Shown here: positions 1 to 8,533 of the stretch, one piece after another
Layout of the letters: each line of letters begins with the position of its first letter
How positions within the stretch are numbered: position 1 is the first letter of the stretch
Assembly (NCBI GenBank): GCA_018815925.1
Contig: JAHIWS010000011.1
Coordinates: forward strand, 1 to 51,752
Direction of reading: 5' to 3'
Length of the DNA: 51,752 nt
Source of the DNA: Nanobdellota archaeon
GTDB taxonomy: Archaea; Nanobdellota; Nanobdellia; Pacearchaeales; GW2011-AR1
The notes under the pieces: generated by a model
What the model was told of the DNA's origin: nothing
The model's database searches: none
What the model saw: only the letters and a program-made list of their open reading frames with translations
Program-made: the position numbers and the translations under genes

Positions 1-1055
1 AGAAAAGACGTCAAGGCAAGGGTTTATTCTGTAAGCACATTAAAGCCATTATTTTATTTGAAAAATTAAAGAACGCTTACGAAGTGGAAGAAAGCCCAGT
101 GAGGAAAGAAGTAGAGCTATTGATAGAAAAGCCACAAGAAGAGTTATGCCCTTTCTGTAATTCTGAAAACTTAGTAAAAAGCGGAATAAGGAAAACTCAA
201 ATAGGAGATAAACAGAGATATGAATGTAGGGATTGTAAGAAAAGATTTGTTTTAGAACCAATAAAATATCTTAAAGGAAATGCTAAACTTATCTGTTTGG
301 CTATGGATTGTTATTACAGAGGATTATCTTACAGAGATATAAGCCACCAATTCCAGCAATTCTACAACTTAAATATTTCTCACGTCACAATTAGAGAATG
401 GGTTTTAAGATTTTCAGAAGTAATGGAAAAATACAGCGAAACAATACAACCACAGATTAAAGGTGTTTGGAACGCTGATGAAACTTTAATTTTAACAAAG
501 AGAGGAAAAGACAAGAAAAACCCTAATGTAGAATTTGATTATGTTTGGAATGTTATGGATAACAAAAGTAAATTCCTTTTGGCTTCAATAAATTCTGGTC
601 GTTCAAGAAAATCCAAAGATGCACAAAAAGTTTTCACAGAGGCATATAAACAAAATGGAAAAATACCTTTTCAGATTATAGTGGATGGTTACAAGGGTTA
701 TGAAGATGGTTGTAGAAAAACTTTTAGAAATTGGGGCAACGAACGAAAAGTTAAATTTACTTCAATCGTAGGAAAAAGAAAAGTTGTAAATAACAACGCA
801 ATAGAAAGCCATCACAAACAACAAAAAGAATTTCATAAAGTAAGACAAGGAGTTAAAGAAGTTCAGAAATATCAGGATGGCTTTAAGATATTCCATAATT
901 TTGTTAGAAAGAATGCAAGACAAGGTTTAACTCCTGCGAATAAAGTTGGAGTTGGAATAAACGGAAATGCTTGGGAAACTATGCTATTGAATGGAATTAA
1001 ATTACAAAAAGCCACGAGTTTGACAGCGGAGGAAAATATGATGATAAGCCACTAA
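1..1055 (+). CDS. DDE transposase, IS6/IS240-like (5' end outside window)
   Basis: The frame is open to the left edge, so the start lies outside the window; the GTG at 84 is internal. The first residues include a CKHIKA stretch that resembles the end of a SWIM zinc-binding module, a type of N-terminus known in some archaeal transposases. Counting from nt 84, a Cys4 zinc bead follows (C22, C25, C48, C51), then the catalytic DDE candidates: D132 in NADET, D201 in VDGYKGYE and E241 in NAIESHH. The C-terminal helix-rich part (FKIFHNFVRKN) also fits this group. It would cut and join DNA to move its own insertion sequence. The gene ends 66 nt before RPA. I could not define a terminal inverted repeat because the left end is missing. 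Family assignment is by motif order. Confidence 0.85.
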   Translation, partial: KRRQGKGLFCKHIKAIILFEKLKNAYEVEESPVRKEVELLIEKPQEELCPFCNSENLVKSGIRKTQIGDKQRYECRDCKKRFVLEPIKYLKGNAKLICLAMDCYYRGLSYRDISHQFQQFYNLNISHVTIREWVLRFSEVMEKYSETIQPQIKGVWNADETLILTKRGKDKKNPNVEFDYVWNVMDNKSKFLLASINSGRSRKSKDAQKVFTEAYKQNGKIPFQIIVDGYKGYEDGCRKTFRNWGNERKVKFTSIVGKRKVVNNNAIESHHKQQKEFHKVRQGVKEVQKYQDGFKIFHNFVRKNARQGLTPANKVGVGINGNAWETMLLNGIKLQKATSLTAEENMMISH

Positions 1056-1121
1056 ATCTTGACACTCGCATTGGAAATTCATTATCATAATCCTTAAAAA
1101 GACATACAGGTTTTTTACTAA

Positions 1122-2072
1122 ATGTTTCAGGGAAATTATGAAAAAATTCTTGAAAAGATTGCTAAGACATCTGGTTTGGAAAAAGAAGAAATTGAAAGAA
1201 GAGTTGAAGCAAAAAGAGCAAAACTTTCTGGGTTGATAAGTCATGAAGGGGCTGCACAAGTTGTTGCTGCTGAGCTTGGAATAAGTTTTGATGATGTTAA
1301 ACTTAAAATAGAAGAACTATTGCCTGGGATGAGGAAGGTTAATGTTGTTGGAAAAATTATTAATTTATTTCCTGTAAGAACATTCACAACCAAAAAAGGT
1401 GATGAAGGAAAAGTATGTAATTTTTTCATGGCCGATGAGACTTCAAATCTTAAAGTTGTTTTATGGGATACAAATCATATAGGTTTAATAGAAAGTAATA
1501 AGATTCAAGAAGGTAGTGTAGTTGAAATAGCAAATGCGAGCATGAGGGATAATGAACTTCATTTAGGAAGTTTTTCTGAATTCAAACCTTGTGAAGAAGT
1601 TCTTGAGAATGTTAAAACAGAAAAAGTAGTCAAGGAAAAAAATATTGTTGATTTTAGGGTTCAGGATAGTGTAAGTTCAAGAGCTTTTATTGTTCAGACT
1701 TTTGAACCAAGGTTTTTTTATGTTTGTTCTGAATGTGGGAAAAAAGTGGTTTCGGGGGATAAAGGGTTTGTGTGTGCAGAACATGGAGAAATAGCAGCTG
1801 AAAAAAGAGCTCTTATTAATTTGGTTTTAGATGATGGAACAGAATCTATTAGGGCTGTGTTTTTTCATGAGGCTCTTTCAAAGTTAGGGCTTACTGAATT
1901 AGAAGATTCAGAAAGATTATTGAGCCAGAGAGAAGATCTTTTAGGTAAAGAAATGGTGTTCAGTGGAAATGTTAGGATGAATAAATTTTTCAATAATGCT
2001 GAGTTTATTGTTGATGGAGTTAAGGTTGTTGATATGGATGAATTGATTGTTGGGTTGGAAAAGAAGGATTGA
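1122..2072 (+). CDS. Replication protein A (single-stranded DNA-binding, OB-fold plus zinc finger)
   Basis: This 316-residue protein looks like an archaeal RPA, which coats single-stranded DNA in replication, repair and recombination. The N-terminal ~65 residues are helical. An OB-fold follows at about 70-155 (VNVVGKIINLFPVRTF), and a second OB-like region from about 180 carries a zinc site C202, C205, C218, H221 (CSEC..CAEH). The arrangement of OB-folds with a late zinc finger is typical of euryarchaeal and DPANN RPA proteins. It lies in the same direction as radA, which fits a shared repair role, but 550 bp and another gene separate them. The ATG at 1122 has no clear Shine-Dalgarno site. 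The family call is firm; the number of OB-folds is estimated by eye. Confidence 0.88.
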   Translation: MFQGNYEKILEKIAKTSGLEKEEIERRVEAKRAKLSGLISHEGAAQVVAAELGISFDDVKLKIEELLPGMRKVNVVGKIINLFPVRTFTTKKGDEGKVCNFFMADETSNLKVVLWDTNHIGLIESNKIQEGSVVEIANASMRDNELHLGSFSEFKPCEEVLENVKTEKVVKEKNIVDFRVQDSVSSRAFIVQTFEPRFFYVCSECGKKVVSGDKGFVCAEHGEIAAEKRALINLVLDDGTESIRAVFFHEALSKLGLTELEDSERLLSQREDLLGKEMVFSGNVRMNKFFNNAEFIVDGVKVVDMDELIVGLEKKD

Positions 2073-2125
2073 TTATGTGTTTTTTGAGAAAATAGATTTA
2101 TTAATAGTAAAAGTTTTTCTAAATT

Positions 2126-2575
2126 ATGTTACTTAAAACACATCTTGCAATAACACTTGCATTTATTTTGTTATTTATTAATTCTGTTGAATCCAAGTTG
2201 GTTTTTGTTATTGTTGCTTTAATTGCAACTTATATTCCTGATGTGGATTCCAGATATTCTACTCTTGGAAGAAAAAAAATAAATAGGATACTTCAATTAT
2301 TTACAAAACATAGGGGGATGATTCATAGTTTTAGTTTTCTTTTAACAATTACTTTATTTTTGATTTTGTTTTTTCCTGTTTTGGCTTTTGGATTTTTTCT
2401 TGGATATGGGTTGCACTTGTTTGCCGATAGTTTCACTAAAGATGGGATAAGGCCTTTTTATCCTTGGAAAAAAAGAGCTTATGGATTTGTAAAAACAGGT
2501 GGAAGAATTGAGGTTATTATTTTAGTGGGTTTTGTTATTGCTGATATTGCGCTGGTTTTTTTAAGAATTTTTTGA
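2126..2575 (+). CDS. DUF457/YdjM-family membrane-bound metal-dependent hydrolase-like protein
   Basis: A 149-residue integral membrane protein with about four hydrophobic segments. Conserved polar residues of the DUF457 (YdjM, LexA-regulated inner-membrane) family are visible: H6 near the N-terminus, D39 and D41 in IPDVDSR, H62 and H67 in HRGMIHS, and H97 with D101 in LHLFADSFTKDG. This His/Asp pattern is the likely metal site. Its substrate in the membrane is not known, and I do not infer one. It lies between rpa and radA on the same strand with short spacers. Confidence 0.8.
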   Translation: MLLKTHLAITLAFILLFINSVESKLVFVIVALIATYIPDVDSRYSTLGRKKINRILQLFTKHRGMIHSFSFLLTITLFLILFFPVLAFGFFLGYGLHLFADSFTKDGIRPFYPWKKRAYGFVKTGGRIEVIILVGFVIADIALVFLRIF

Positions 2576-2600
2576 TGATTATGTTGAATTCTATAAATCC

Positions 2601-2608
2601 TTATAAAT
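2601..2608 (+). promoter_or_regulatory. Putative TATA box of radA
   Basis: TTATAAAT lies about 20-28 nt upstream of the radA ATG at 2629. With archaeal TATA-to-start spacing this would give a leaderless or nearly leaderless mRNA, which agrees with the absence of a Shine-Dalgarno sequence before radA. Promoter activity is inferred. Confidence 0.5.
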
Positions 2609-2628
2609 AATAAGGTTTTTGGTGTTTA

Positions 2629-3633
2629 ATGGTTATAAAAAAAGATGAAGAAAAAGTTGAAAAAGAAATAAAAAAAGATATTCCTAAAGAACCAGAGCTT
2701 ACTGATTTACCTGGAATTGGACCTGCTGTTGCTGCTAAACTAGAAAATGCAGGGGTTTTTGATATGATGAGTTTGGCTGTTATGAGTCCTGCTTCTTTGT
2801 CAGATGCTGCTGGAGTCAGTAGTGCTGTAGCAAGAAAAGCTATTCAGGCTGCTAGAAATATGTTGAAACTTGGTTTTACAGATGGTGTAGAATTTGCGCA
2901 GAGAAGAGTTAATATTTCTTATATTACAACAGGAAGCAAAAATATTGATGAACTTCTTGGGGGAAAGGGAATTGAAAGCAGGGCCATTACAGAAGCTTTT
3001 GGGGCTTATGGAAGTGGAAAAACACAGTTGGGTTTAACTTTAGCAGTTAATACTCAGTTGCCTGTTGAAAAAGGAGGGGCAAATGGTAAAGCAGTATTTA
3101 TAGATACAGAAGGAACTTTTAGACCCTCAAGAATAAAACAAATTGCAGAACATATTGGTGCTAATCCTGAAAAAATTTTAAAAAATATTTTAGTTGCTCG
3201 TGCTTTTAATAGTGATCACCAGATTCTTCTTTTAGAAAAAATAACAGAGATGATTAGATCTGGAGAAAATATTAAATTAGTTATTATTGATTCCTTAACA
3301 GCTCATTTTAGAGCAGAGTTTGCTGGAAGAGGACAATTAGCCGATAGGCAACAAAAACTGAATAGGTACATGCATGATTTAATGAAATTATCAGAAACCC
3401 ATAATCTTGCTGTTTATGTTACCAATCAGGTTATGGCTAATCCTGCTCAGTTATTTGGAGACCCAACAACAGCTATTGGAGGTAATATTGTTGGACATGC
3501 TAGTACTTACAGAATGTATCTTCGTAGAGGAAAACAAGGAAGTAGAGTTGCAAAGTTAATTGATTCACCTAACTTGCCTGATAATGAATGTATGTTTTTT
3601 GTAACAAGTGATGGGGTTGTTGATAAGGCTTAA
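2629..3633 (+). CDS. radA: RadA recombinase
   Basis: A 334-residue archaeal RecA/Rad51 family recombinase that forms filaments on single-stranded DNA and drives strand exchange using ATP. Residues 22-80 form the helix-hairpin-helix N-domain (DLPGIGPAVAAKL). The ATPase core has Walker A GAYGSGKT at 125-132 and Walker B LVIIDSLTA. The ssDNA-binding loop region (FAGRGQLADRQQKLNRY) and the C-terminal VTNQV...IGGNIVGHASTYRMYLRR block are all present. Length is normal for the family. A small gene starts 1 nt after its stop and is probably cotranscribed. The family identification is secure. Confidence 0.97.
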   Translation: MVIKKDEEKVEKEIKKDIPKEPELTDLPGIGPAVAAKLENAGVFDMMSLAVMSPASLSDAAGVSSAVARKAIQAARNMLKLGFTDGVEFAQRRVNISYITTGSKNIDELLGGKGIESRAITEAFGAYGSGKTQLGLTLAVNTQLPVEKGGANGKAVFIDTEGTFRPSRIKQIAEHIGANPEKILKNILVARAFNSDHQILLLEKITEMIRSGENIKLVIIDSLTAHFRAEFAGRGQLADRQQKLNRYMHDLMKLSETHNLAVYVTNQVMANPAQLFGDPTTAIGGNIVGHASTYRMYLRRGKQGSRVAKLIDSPNLPDNECMFFVTSDGVVDKA

Positions 3634-3634
3634 G

Positions 3635-3933
3635 ATGGTGAACACTAGGTTTTATGAGGTTAAATATGAAGATAATGAAAATTTAAGTTTTATTAAATAT
3701 CTTGTTAGGCATGTTTGTGATGCTTCTTCTCCTTTATATTTTAAAATGCTTGCTGTTCATGGAGCAATTGGAAAAAGTGACAGGGCTATTTTCCATGGAG
3801 AAGATGCACAATTGTTTCTGATTGCAAACAAGAAGAATCTAGAATAGCAATTGTAGGAGAGATAGAAGATATTCCTAGGGCTAAATCTTTATTAGAAAAG
3901 GTAGCTAGGATAAAATTGCTTGAAGATGATTAA
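3635..3933 (+). pseudogene. Small unknown gene downstream of radA, frame-disrupted
   Basis: From ATG 3635 the reading frame encodes about 70 residues (MVNTRFYEVKYED...) and stops at 3847. Directly after the divergence point another frame on the same strand continues with protein-like sequence (IAIVGEIEDIPRAKSLLEK) to a TAA at 3931-3933. Joining the two near 3803-3815 gives a smooth ~100-residue protein. A one-base indel, a sequencing error or a programmed shift could explain this. It follows radA by 1 nt and is probably in its operon. I do not recognise the family and assign no function. Confidence 0.6.
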
Positions 3934-4020
3934 AAATATTTTATTATTCTCTAAACTATATATAATAGCTAAACAATCTTTATAAAAGTAAGTTATTTTT
4001 AGATTAAATTAAAAGAAAAA

Positions 4021-4386
4021 ATGGAAAGAATAACAATTGATATTAAAATTATTGATGGAAAGGATTATAATCTTATTTGTGAAGAAGACATAATTCAATG
4101 GGAGGGTAAACCTGGAAAACTTGAATTAGTTACTTCTACATATTATGATCCTGATGATGGAAGCTATATTGTTTCTGCAGTTATGAGGGAGGGAGAAGAA
4201 TGTGTAAAAAGATTTTACAGCAATAAAATTTCTGATGTTGGAAAAAATGATTTGAGATTACTTCCAGGACTATCTGGTGTAATCGGTCCAAGTAAAGAAA
4301 CAACTTTTTTGGGAGATCCTATTATAGATAAAGAAAAAGTGTCTTATGAAGATTTAGATAGGCAGTTAAAGGGAAAGGGGTTATAA
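4021..4386 (+). CDS. Hypothetical protein, 121 aa
   Basis: An acidic, mostly beta-predicted soluble protein starting MERITIDIKIIDGKDY. No signal peptide, membrane segment or catalytic motif is visible and I do not recognise the family. A TATA-like CTTTATAAAAG about 35-45 nt upstream suggests its own promoter. The next gene starts 2 nt after its stop, and that gene overlaps metK, so the three probably form an operon. Confidence 0.65.
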   Translation: MERITIDIKIIDGKDYNLICEEDIIQWEGKPGKLELVTSTYYDPDDGSYIVSAVMREGEECVKRFYSNKISDVGKNDLRLLPGLSGVIGPSKETTFLGDPIIDKEKVSYEDLDRQLKGKGL

Positions 4387-4388
4387 AA

Positions 4389-4673
4389 ATGGAAGTTAAG
4401 GGTAATGTCTTTTTATTTGGAACCTTTTATGATGCTGGTAAAAGAGATTTTACTAAGAGCAGAGAATCTTATGATATTATTCTTTATAGAGTTATTTCTA
4501 GTTTTGAAAGCAGAGCTATTGGTTCTTTAGGGGGTCTGTTTGCTTCTTCTTTTTCAAATAAGGATATTTTTAGAGATAAGTATAATTTGGTTGTTGAGAG
4601 AAAGAAAATTAAAGAGTTTGAAAAAATTAATAAAGGTAAATTTCATTTTTTTTATGTTGAAGGTGAAGAATGA
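4389..4673 (+). CDS. Hypothetical protein, 94 aa
   Basis: A small protein ([20 protein letters not shown]...) with no recognised domain. It contains a short Gly/Ala/Ser-rich central stretch ([12 protein letters not shown]) and a charged C-terminal half. Its TGA overlaps the metK ATG (ATGA), so translation is probably coupled to metK. The preceding unknown gene ends 2 nt upstream. The tight packing supports it as a real gene. Function unknown. Confidence 0.65.
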   Translation: MEVKGNVFLFGTFYDAGKRDFTKSRESYDIILYRVISSFESRAIGSLGGLFASSFSNKDIFRDKYNLVVERKKIKEFEKINKGKFHFFYVEGEE

Positions 4674-5818
4674 AAAAAACATTTATTACATCAGAGTCTG
4701 TGACAGAAGGCCATCCTGACAAAGTTTGTGATCAGATTAGTGATGCTATTTTAGATAATCTTATTGTTCAAGATCCTTTTTCAAGAGTTGCTGTTGAATG
4801 TTTAACAACAACAGGCACTGTTCATGTTTCTGGAGAAATTACAACAAAGGGTTTTGCAGATATTCAGTCAATTGTTAGAAGAACTTTAAGGGAAATAGGG
4901 TATACTGATCCAAGGTTTGGATTAGATTGTGAAGATGCAGGGGTTTGGGTTAGTGTTCATGGTCAGAGTGTTGATATTGCTCAAGGAGTAGATAAAGAAG
5001 GAGCAGGAGACCAAGGAATGATGTATGGCTATGCTTGTAATGAAACACCCGAGTTAATGCCTTTACCTATTGTTTTAGCACATAAGTTAACAAGGAGAGT
5101 TTCAGAAGCTAGAAGAAATAATGAGATAAGAAATATTGGTCCTGATGGAAAAAGCCAGGTAACTATTGAATATAATAATGGAAAACCAATAAGGATAGAT
5201 GCAGTTGTTGTTTCTCAACAACATAAAAAAGATATTTCAGAAGACGAATTAAAAAATGAAATATTAGAAAAAGTAATTAAGCCAATTTGTGGAAATTTTA
5301 TGGATGAAAATACTAAAGTTCATATTAATCCTACTGGAGCTTTTGTTATTGGGGGGCCAGAAGGAGATACTGGTTTAACCGGAAGGAAAATAATCGTAGA
5401 TACTTATGGTGGAGTTGGAAGACATGGGGGTGGGGCTTTTAGTGGGAAAGACCCAAGTAAAGTAGATAGGAGTGCGACTTATATGGCAAGGTATGTTGCA
5501 AAGAACATTGTTGCTGCAGGTTTAGCAGACAAATGTGAAGTAGGTTTGAGTTATGCTATTGGAATTGCAGAACCAACTTCTGTTGATGTTGATTGTTTTG
5601 GCACAAATAAAATTGAAGAAGAAAAAATTTCTGAGTTAGTAAAAAAACATTTTAGATTAACTCCAAGAGGAATAATTGAGAGTTTAGATTTAAGACGTCC
5701 TATTTATAAACAGACAGCTAGTTATGGGCATTTTGGAAGAAATGAGCCTGGTTTTACATGGGAAAATATAGATAAAGCTGAGATTTTAAAAAGAGAAAGT
5801 GGATTGGTTGGGAATTAA
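4670..5818 (+). CDS. metK: S-adenosylmethionine synthetase, bacterial/eukaryotic-type MetK
   Basis: A 382-residue methionine adenosyltransferase that makes S-adenosylmethionine from ATP and methionine. It is the canonical MetK type (E. coli length about 384), not the divergent archaeal MAT. The N-terminal signature [16 protein letters not shown], the [12 protein letters not shown] loop, the DTYGG motif and the [17 protein letters not shown] phosphate-binding stretch are all present, so it should be active. It overlaps the upstream 94-residue gene by 4 nt. About 430 bp without an intact gene follow its stop. Most archaea use the other MAT family, so this copy suggests ancient or lateral acquisition; its codon usage looks like its neighbours'. 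Confidence 0.95.
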   Translation: MKKTFITSESVTEGHPDKVCDQISDAILDNLIVQDPFSRVAVECLTTTGTVHVSGEITTKGFADIQSIVRRTLREIGYTDPRFGLDCEDAGVWVSVHGQSVDIAQGVDKEGAGDQGMMYGYACNETPELMPLPIVLAHKLTRRVSEARRNNEIRNIGPDGKSQVTIEYNNGKPIRIDAVVVSQQHKKDISEDELKNEILEKVIKPICGNFMDENTKVHINPTGAFVIGGPEGDTGLTGRKIIVDTYGGVGRHGGGAFSGKDPSKVDRSATYMARYVAKNIVAAGLADKCEVGLSYAIGIAEPTSVDVDCFGTNKIEEEKISELVKKHFRLTPRGIIESLDLRRPIYKQTASYGHFGRNEPGFTWENIDKAEILKRESGLVGN

Positions 5819-5830
5819 TTGTTTGGTTTT

Positions 5831-6187
5831 TTATCTGAGAGGTTTTGCTCCAAAATATTTTTTGGTTGTGTTTATTACTTCTTGGACGTTGTGTTTATTC
5901 ACTGCTCTAATTTTTGGATTTTTAAGATTAAAGTTAGATCTACAAATATTTGGGGTATACCCTATTGGAGTACAAGAAATGTGAACCAAAGAAAGTACAA
6001 CTCCTTCTAAATAACCAATTTCTATGAAAGGATGGATTTTTGAAGGTTTTGGGTTTTTGTCCTATATTTCTATCCTTATTTGATCTCCTTTAGAGAGGGG
6101 ATTATCAAAAGGTACCCTAAAAAATTCATATAGGGTGTTATTAATTTCTACTTGAAAATTATATAAATATTCTTTTTTTATATATTT
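5831..6187 (-). pseudogene. Possible gene remnant with an in-frame TAG in the metK-ndk gap
   Basis: The 430-bp gap between metK and ndk has no intact gene. On the minus strand one frame is open from a TGA at 6188-6190 to a TAA at 5831-5833, broken only by a TAG at 6062-6064. The first part ends YEFFRVPFDNPLSKGDQ and IRIEI before the TAG; the second part reads KIHPFIEIGYLEGVVLSL and further protein-like sequence. No ATG is found at the 5' end, so a decayed gene fragment is the simplest reading. The 61- and 63-residue plus-strand frames in this gap look like antisense shadows. Confidence 0.35.
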
Positions 6188-6250
6188 TCAATAAATTTCT
6201 TATTTTTAATGATTGTTATAGTGTACTAAATAATTAAGTAGTAATTAATT

Positions 6251-6772
6251 TTATTCTTCAAAGCAAATTATATCATGAGCTGTTTTGTAACTGTGCATTT
6301 CTTTTTCATTAAACCATAATTTTATTTCTATGTCTGCATTTTTTTTGTCTTTTGATGCATGAATAAGATTTCTTACCATTACATTTTTTGCATTTGCAAA
6401 ATCTTTTGAAATGTGTGCAAAATCTCCTCTTATTGTTCCAGAAGGAGATTCATTAGGATAGGTTGATCCCACTATTTTTCTTGTGACTTTTATTGCATCT
6501 ACACCTTCTAATATTATTGCAATTACTGGGCCTTCTTTAATATATTTTACTAATTCGTTTCTTACATTTCTTCCATATTTTTTTTCAACTTCTTTATATC
6601 TTTCATCTAGTTCTTCTCTATAATGTTTTTTTGCAAAGTCTTCATCTGCCCAAACCATTTTCATCCCAATTATTTTTAATCCTGCATCTTCAAATCTCAT
6701 TATTATTTTTCCGACGAGGTTTCTAATTACACCATCTGGTTTTATTAAAATTAATGTTTTTTCTTTTTCCAT
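6251..6772 (-). CDS. ndk: Nucleoside diphosphate kinase
   Basis: A 173-residue enzyme that moves the terminal phosphate between nucleoside di- and triphosphates through a phosphohistidine. The N-terminal TLILIKPDGV, the GSTYPNESPSGTIRGDFA block and the catalytic H138 in RNLIHAS are present. It is about 20-30 residues longer than the usual 140-150: extra sequence lies around 50-75 (REELDERYKEVEKKYGRNV) and near the C-terminus. It is divergent from the surface protein at 6876; the intervening 100 bp hold TATA-like sequences in both directions. Confidence 0.95.
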   Translation of the reverse strand: MEKEKTLILIKPDGVIRNLVGKIIMRFEDAGLKIIGMKMVWADEDFAKKHYREELDERYKEVEKKYGRNVRNELVKYIKEGPVIAIILEGVDAIKVTRKIVGSTYPNESPSGTIRGDFAHISKDFANAKNVMVRNLIHASKDKKNADIEIKLWFNEKEMHSYKTAHDIICFEE

Positions 6773-6875
6773 TTTTTAGTTTTGAATTGATTCTTTATAA
6801 ACTTTTATAGTTATGTCGGAATAGAAAAACATTTATAAAGTTAAAATATGTATTTAAGATATATAAAAAGGGAAA

Positions 6876-8447
6876 ATGGATAAAAGAAGAGTGTTTTTTT
6901 ATGGGTCTTTTTTCTTAATAGTATTTTCTATTTGTTTTGTTTTGGGATTAGAGGTTTTTCAGACAAGTGGGGGAACTCACATGAATCCAACAGAAGATGT
7001 TTCATATATTTTTAATTTTACTATTAATAATACAGAGGAATTTGGAGATATAGTTAATATTACCCAGGTGAATGTTACTCTTCCTAGTGGATTTACTCTA
7101 AATTTAGATGTTTCTAACGGTTCTAGTGCTGCAGGAAATTTTTCTGCTACTTCAAATATTTTGACTTGGTATAATAATTCTGGGGTGCAAGGATTTTTGA
7201 TTAATGGAAGTAATACTTCAAGATATTTTTGGTTTAATGCTACTGCTGCTAATCCTGGATTATATAATTTAACTATCCAGGTTCTTGTTAATGGCTCTAG
7301 CACAAATATGCGAAATATTTCTATTACTGTAAATGATACAACTTCTCCTAATGAAGTTAATTTTACTAGTGATACTTTTGCAAATTATTCAACTGAACTG
7401 GTTATGTTTAATGTTTCAGTTATAGATCTGGGAACAATGTCAAGGGTGTATTTTAATGTGACTAATAGTTCTGGAGATCAAAATTATACAGCAACTAATG
7501 CTTCTAATCCTTCTAGTTACTATTGGAATGCTAGTATTAATGTTAGTATGCTTGCCGAGGGAAAATATAATGTTACTGTTTGGTCAAATGATACATATGC
7601 TAATGAAAATAATACAGGGATTACCCAGTTTACTGTGGATAGGACTATCCCTGTTGTAACTTTAACTCAATCTGAATCTGGGACAGGAAAGCATAATATG
7701 TATATTGATATTGCAATTACTGATTCTGGGAGTGGAATAGGACAAGATTGCACTGTTAATGTTGCTAGTGAGGGGGTTACATTTACAGGAGGGTCAGATT
7801 CAACCCAAACAATGAATCAAACTGGGTTAAATTGTGGGGCTTCTTATAGTTATATTATAACCTGTATGGATCTTTCAGGAAATTCTGGATCTTCTCTTTC
7901 TACAACATACTCTACAGATGCTTGTGGTGATGCGGGGAGTGGTGCAGGTTCTTCTGGAGTGAGTTCAAGTACATGGATAAATACTTATGATTATTCAGAT
8001 AATGAGTTTTCTAATAAAGATTCTTTAGCTAGGAGTTTTTCTGTTAATAATAGGGTTAGACTAAGAATTGGGGGAGAAAGCCATTATGTTGGAATAAAAT
8101 CATTAACTTCTTCAACAGCTACAATAGAGGTTTCATCTACACCTCAAACAGTAACAATGAGTGTGGGAGATTTAAAGAAGTTTGATGTTACTGATGATGG
8201 TTATTATGATATTTCTGTGAAGCTTAATTCAGTTTTAAATAATAAAGCAGATATAACTCTTTTATCAATTCATGAGATGGTTTCCCCTGCTTTGGCTCCT
8301 GAAGAAGAAACAACCTCAGATGTAACAGGAGATAACGAGACAATTATTGAAGAATCTACAGAAAAAAGTGTAACTTGGTTATGGGTCGTAATTGTTTTAG
8401 TAGTAATTTTTATTGCATGGATAATTATTTCTAAAAAGAGAAAATAA
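6876..8447 (+). CDS. Surface protein with Ig-like repeats and C-terminal membrane anchor
   Basis: A 523-residue exported protein. A hydrophobic signal/anchor occupies about 5-25 (VFFYGSFFLIVFSICFVLGL). The ectodomain contains beta-sandwich repeats with very many Asn-Xaa-Ser/Thr sequons, suggesting heavy N-glycosylation. A Gly/Ser-rich linker (GDAGSGAGSSGVSSS) precedes a second beta domain, and a C-terminal membrane segment (WLWVVIVLVVIFIAWIII) ends in KKRK, giving an outside-facing topology. Specific function is unknown; cell-surface structure or adhesion is inferred from the architecture. It begins the 6876-13098 extracellular block. Confidence 0.8.
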   Translation: MDKRRVFFYGSFFLIVFSICFVLGLEVFQTSGGTHMNPTEDVSYIFNFTINNTEEFGDIVNITQVNVTLPSGFTLNLDVSNGSSAAGNFSATSNILTWYNNSGVQGFLINGSNTSRYFWFNATAANPGLYNLTIQVLVNGSSTNMRNISITVNDTTSPNEVNFTSDTFANYSTELVMFNVSVIDLGTMSRVYFNVTNSSGDQNYTATNASNPSSYYWNASINVSMLAEGKYNVTVWSNDTYANENNTGITQFTVDRTIPVVTLTQSESGTGKHNMYIDIAITDSGSGIGQDCTVNVASEGVTFTGGSDSTQTMNQTGLNCGASYSYIITCMDLSGNSGSSLSTTYSTDACGDAGSGAGSSGVSSSTWINTYDYSDNEFSNKDSLARSFSVNNRVRLRIGGESHYVGIKSLTSSTATIEVSSTPQTVTMSVGDLKKFDVTDDGYYDISVKLNSVLNNKADITLLSIHEMVSPALAPEEETTSDVTGDNETIIEESTEKSVTWLWVVIVLVVIFIAWIIISKKRK

Positions 8448-8533
8448 TTTTTCTCAAGTTCAGTAAAAAGAGAAAAAGTTGAGTAAGAATAAATAATTTT
8501 TATAGGTGGTTAAAAGAGGTTGTTTTTTAATAT

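Noticed and set aside
1002-1259. 85-codon minus-strand frame across the transposase end and RPA start
   Set aside because: It is antisense to the well-supported RPA gene and low in complexity.
5799-6010. Two overlapping 61-63 codon plus-strand frames after metK
   Set aside because: They run over the metK end and a minus-strand remnant, have no ribosome-binding site and no conserved-looking sequence.
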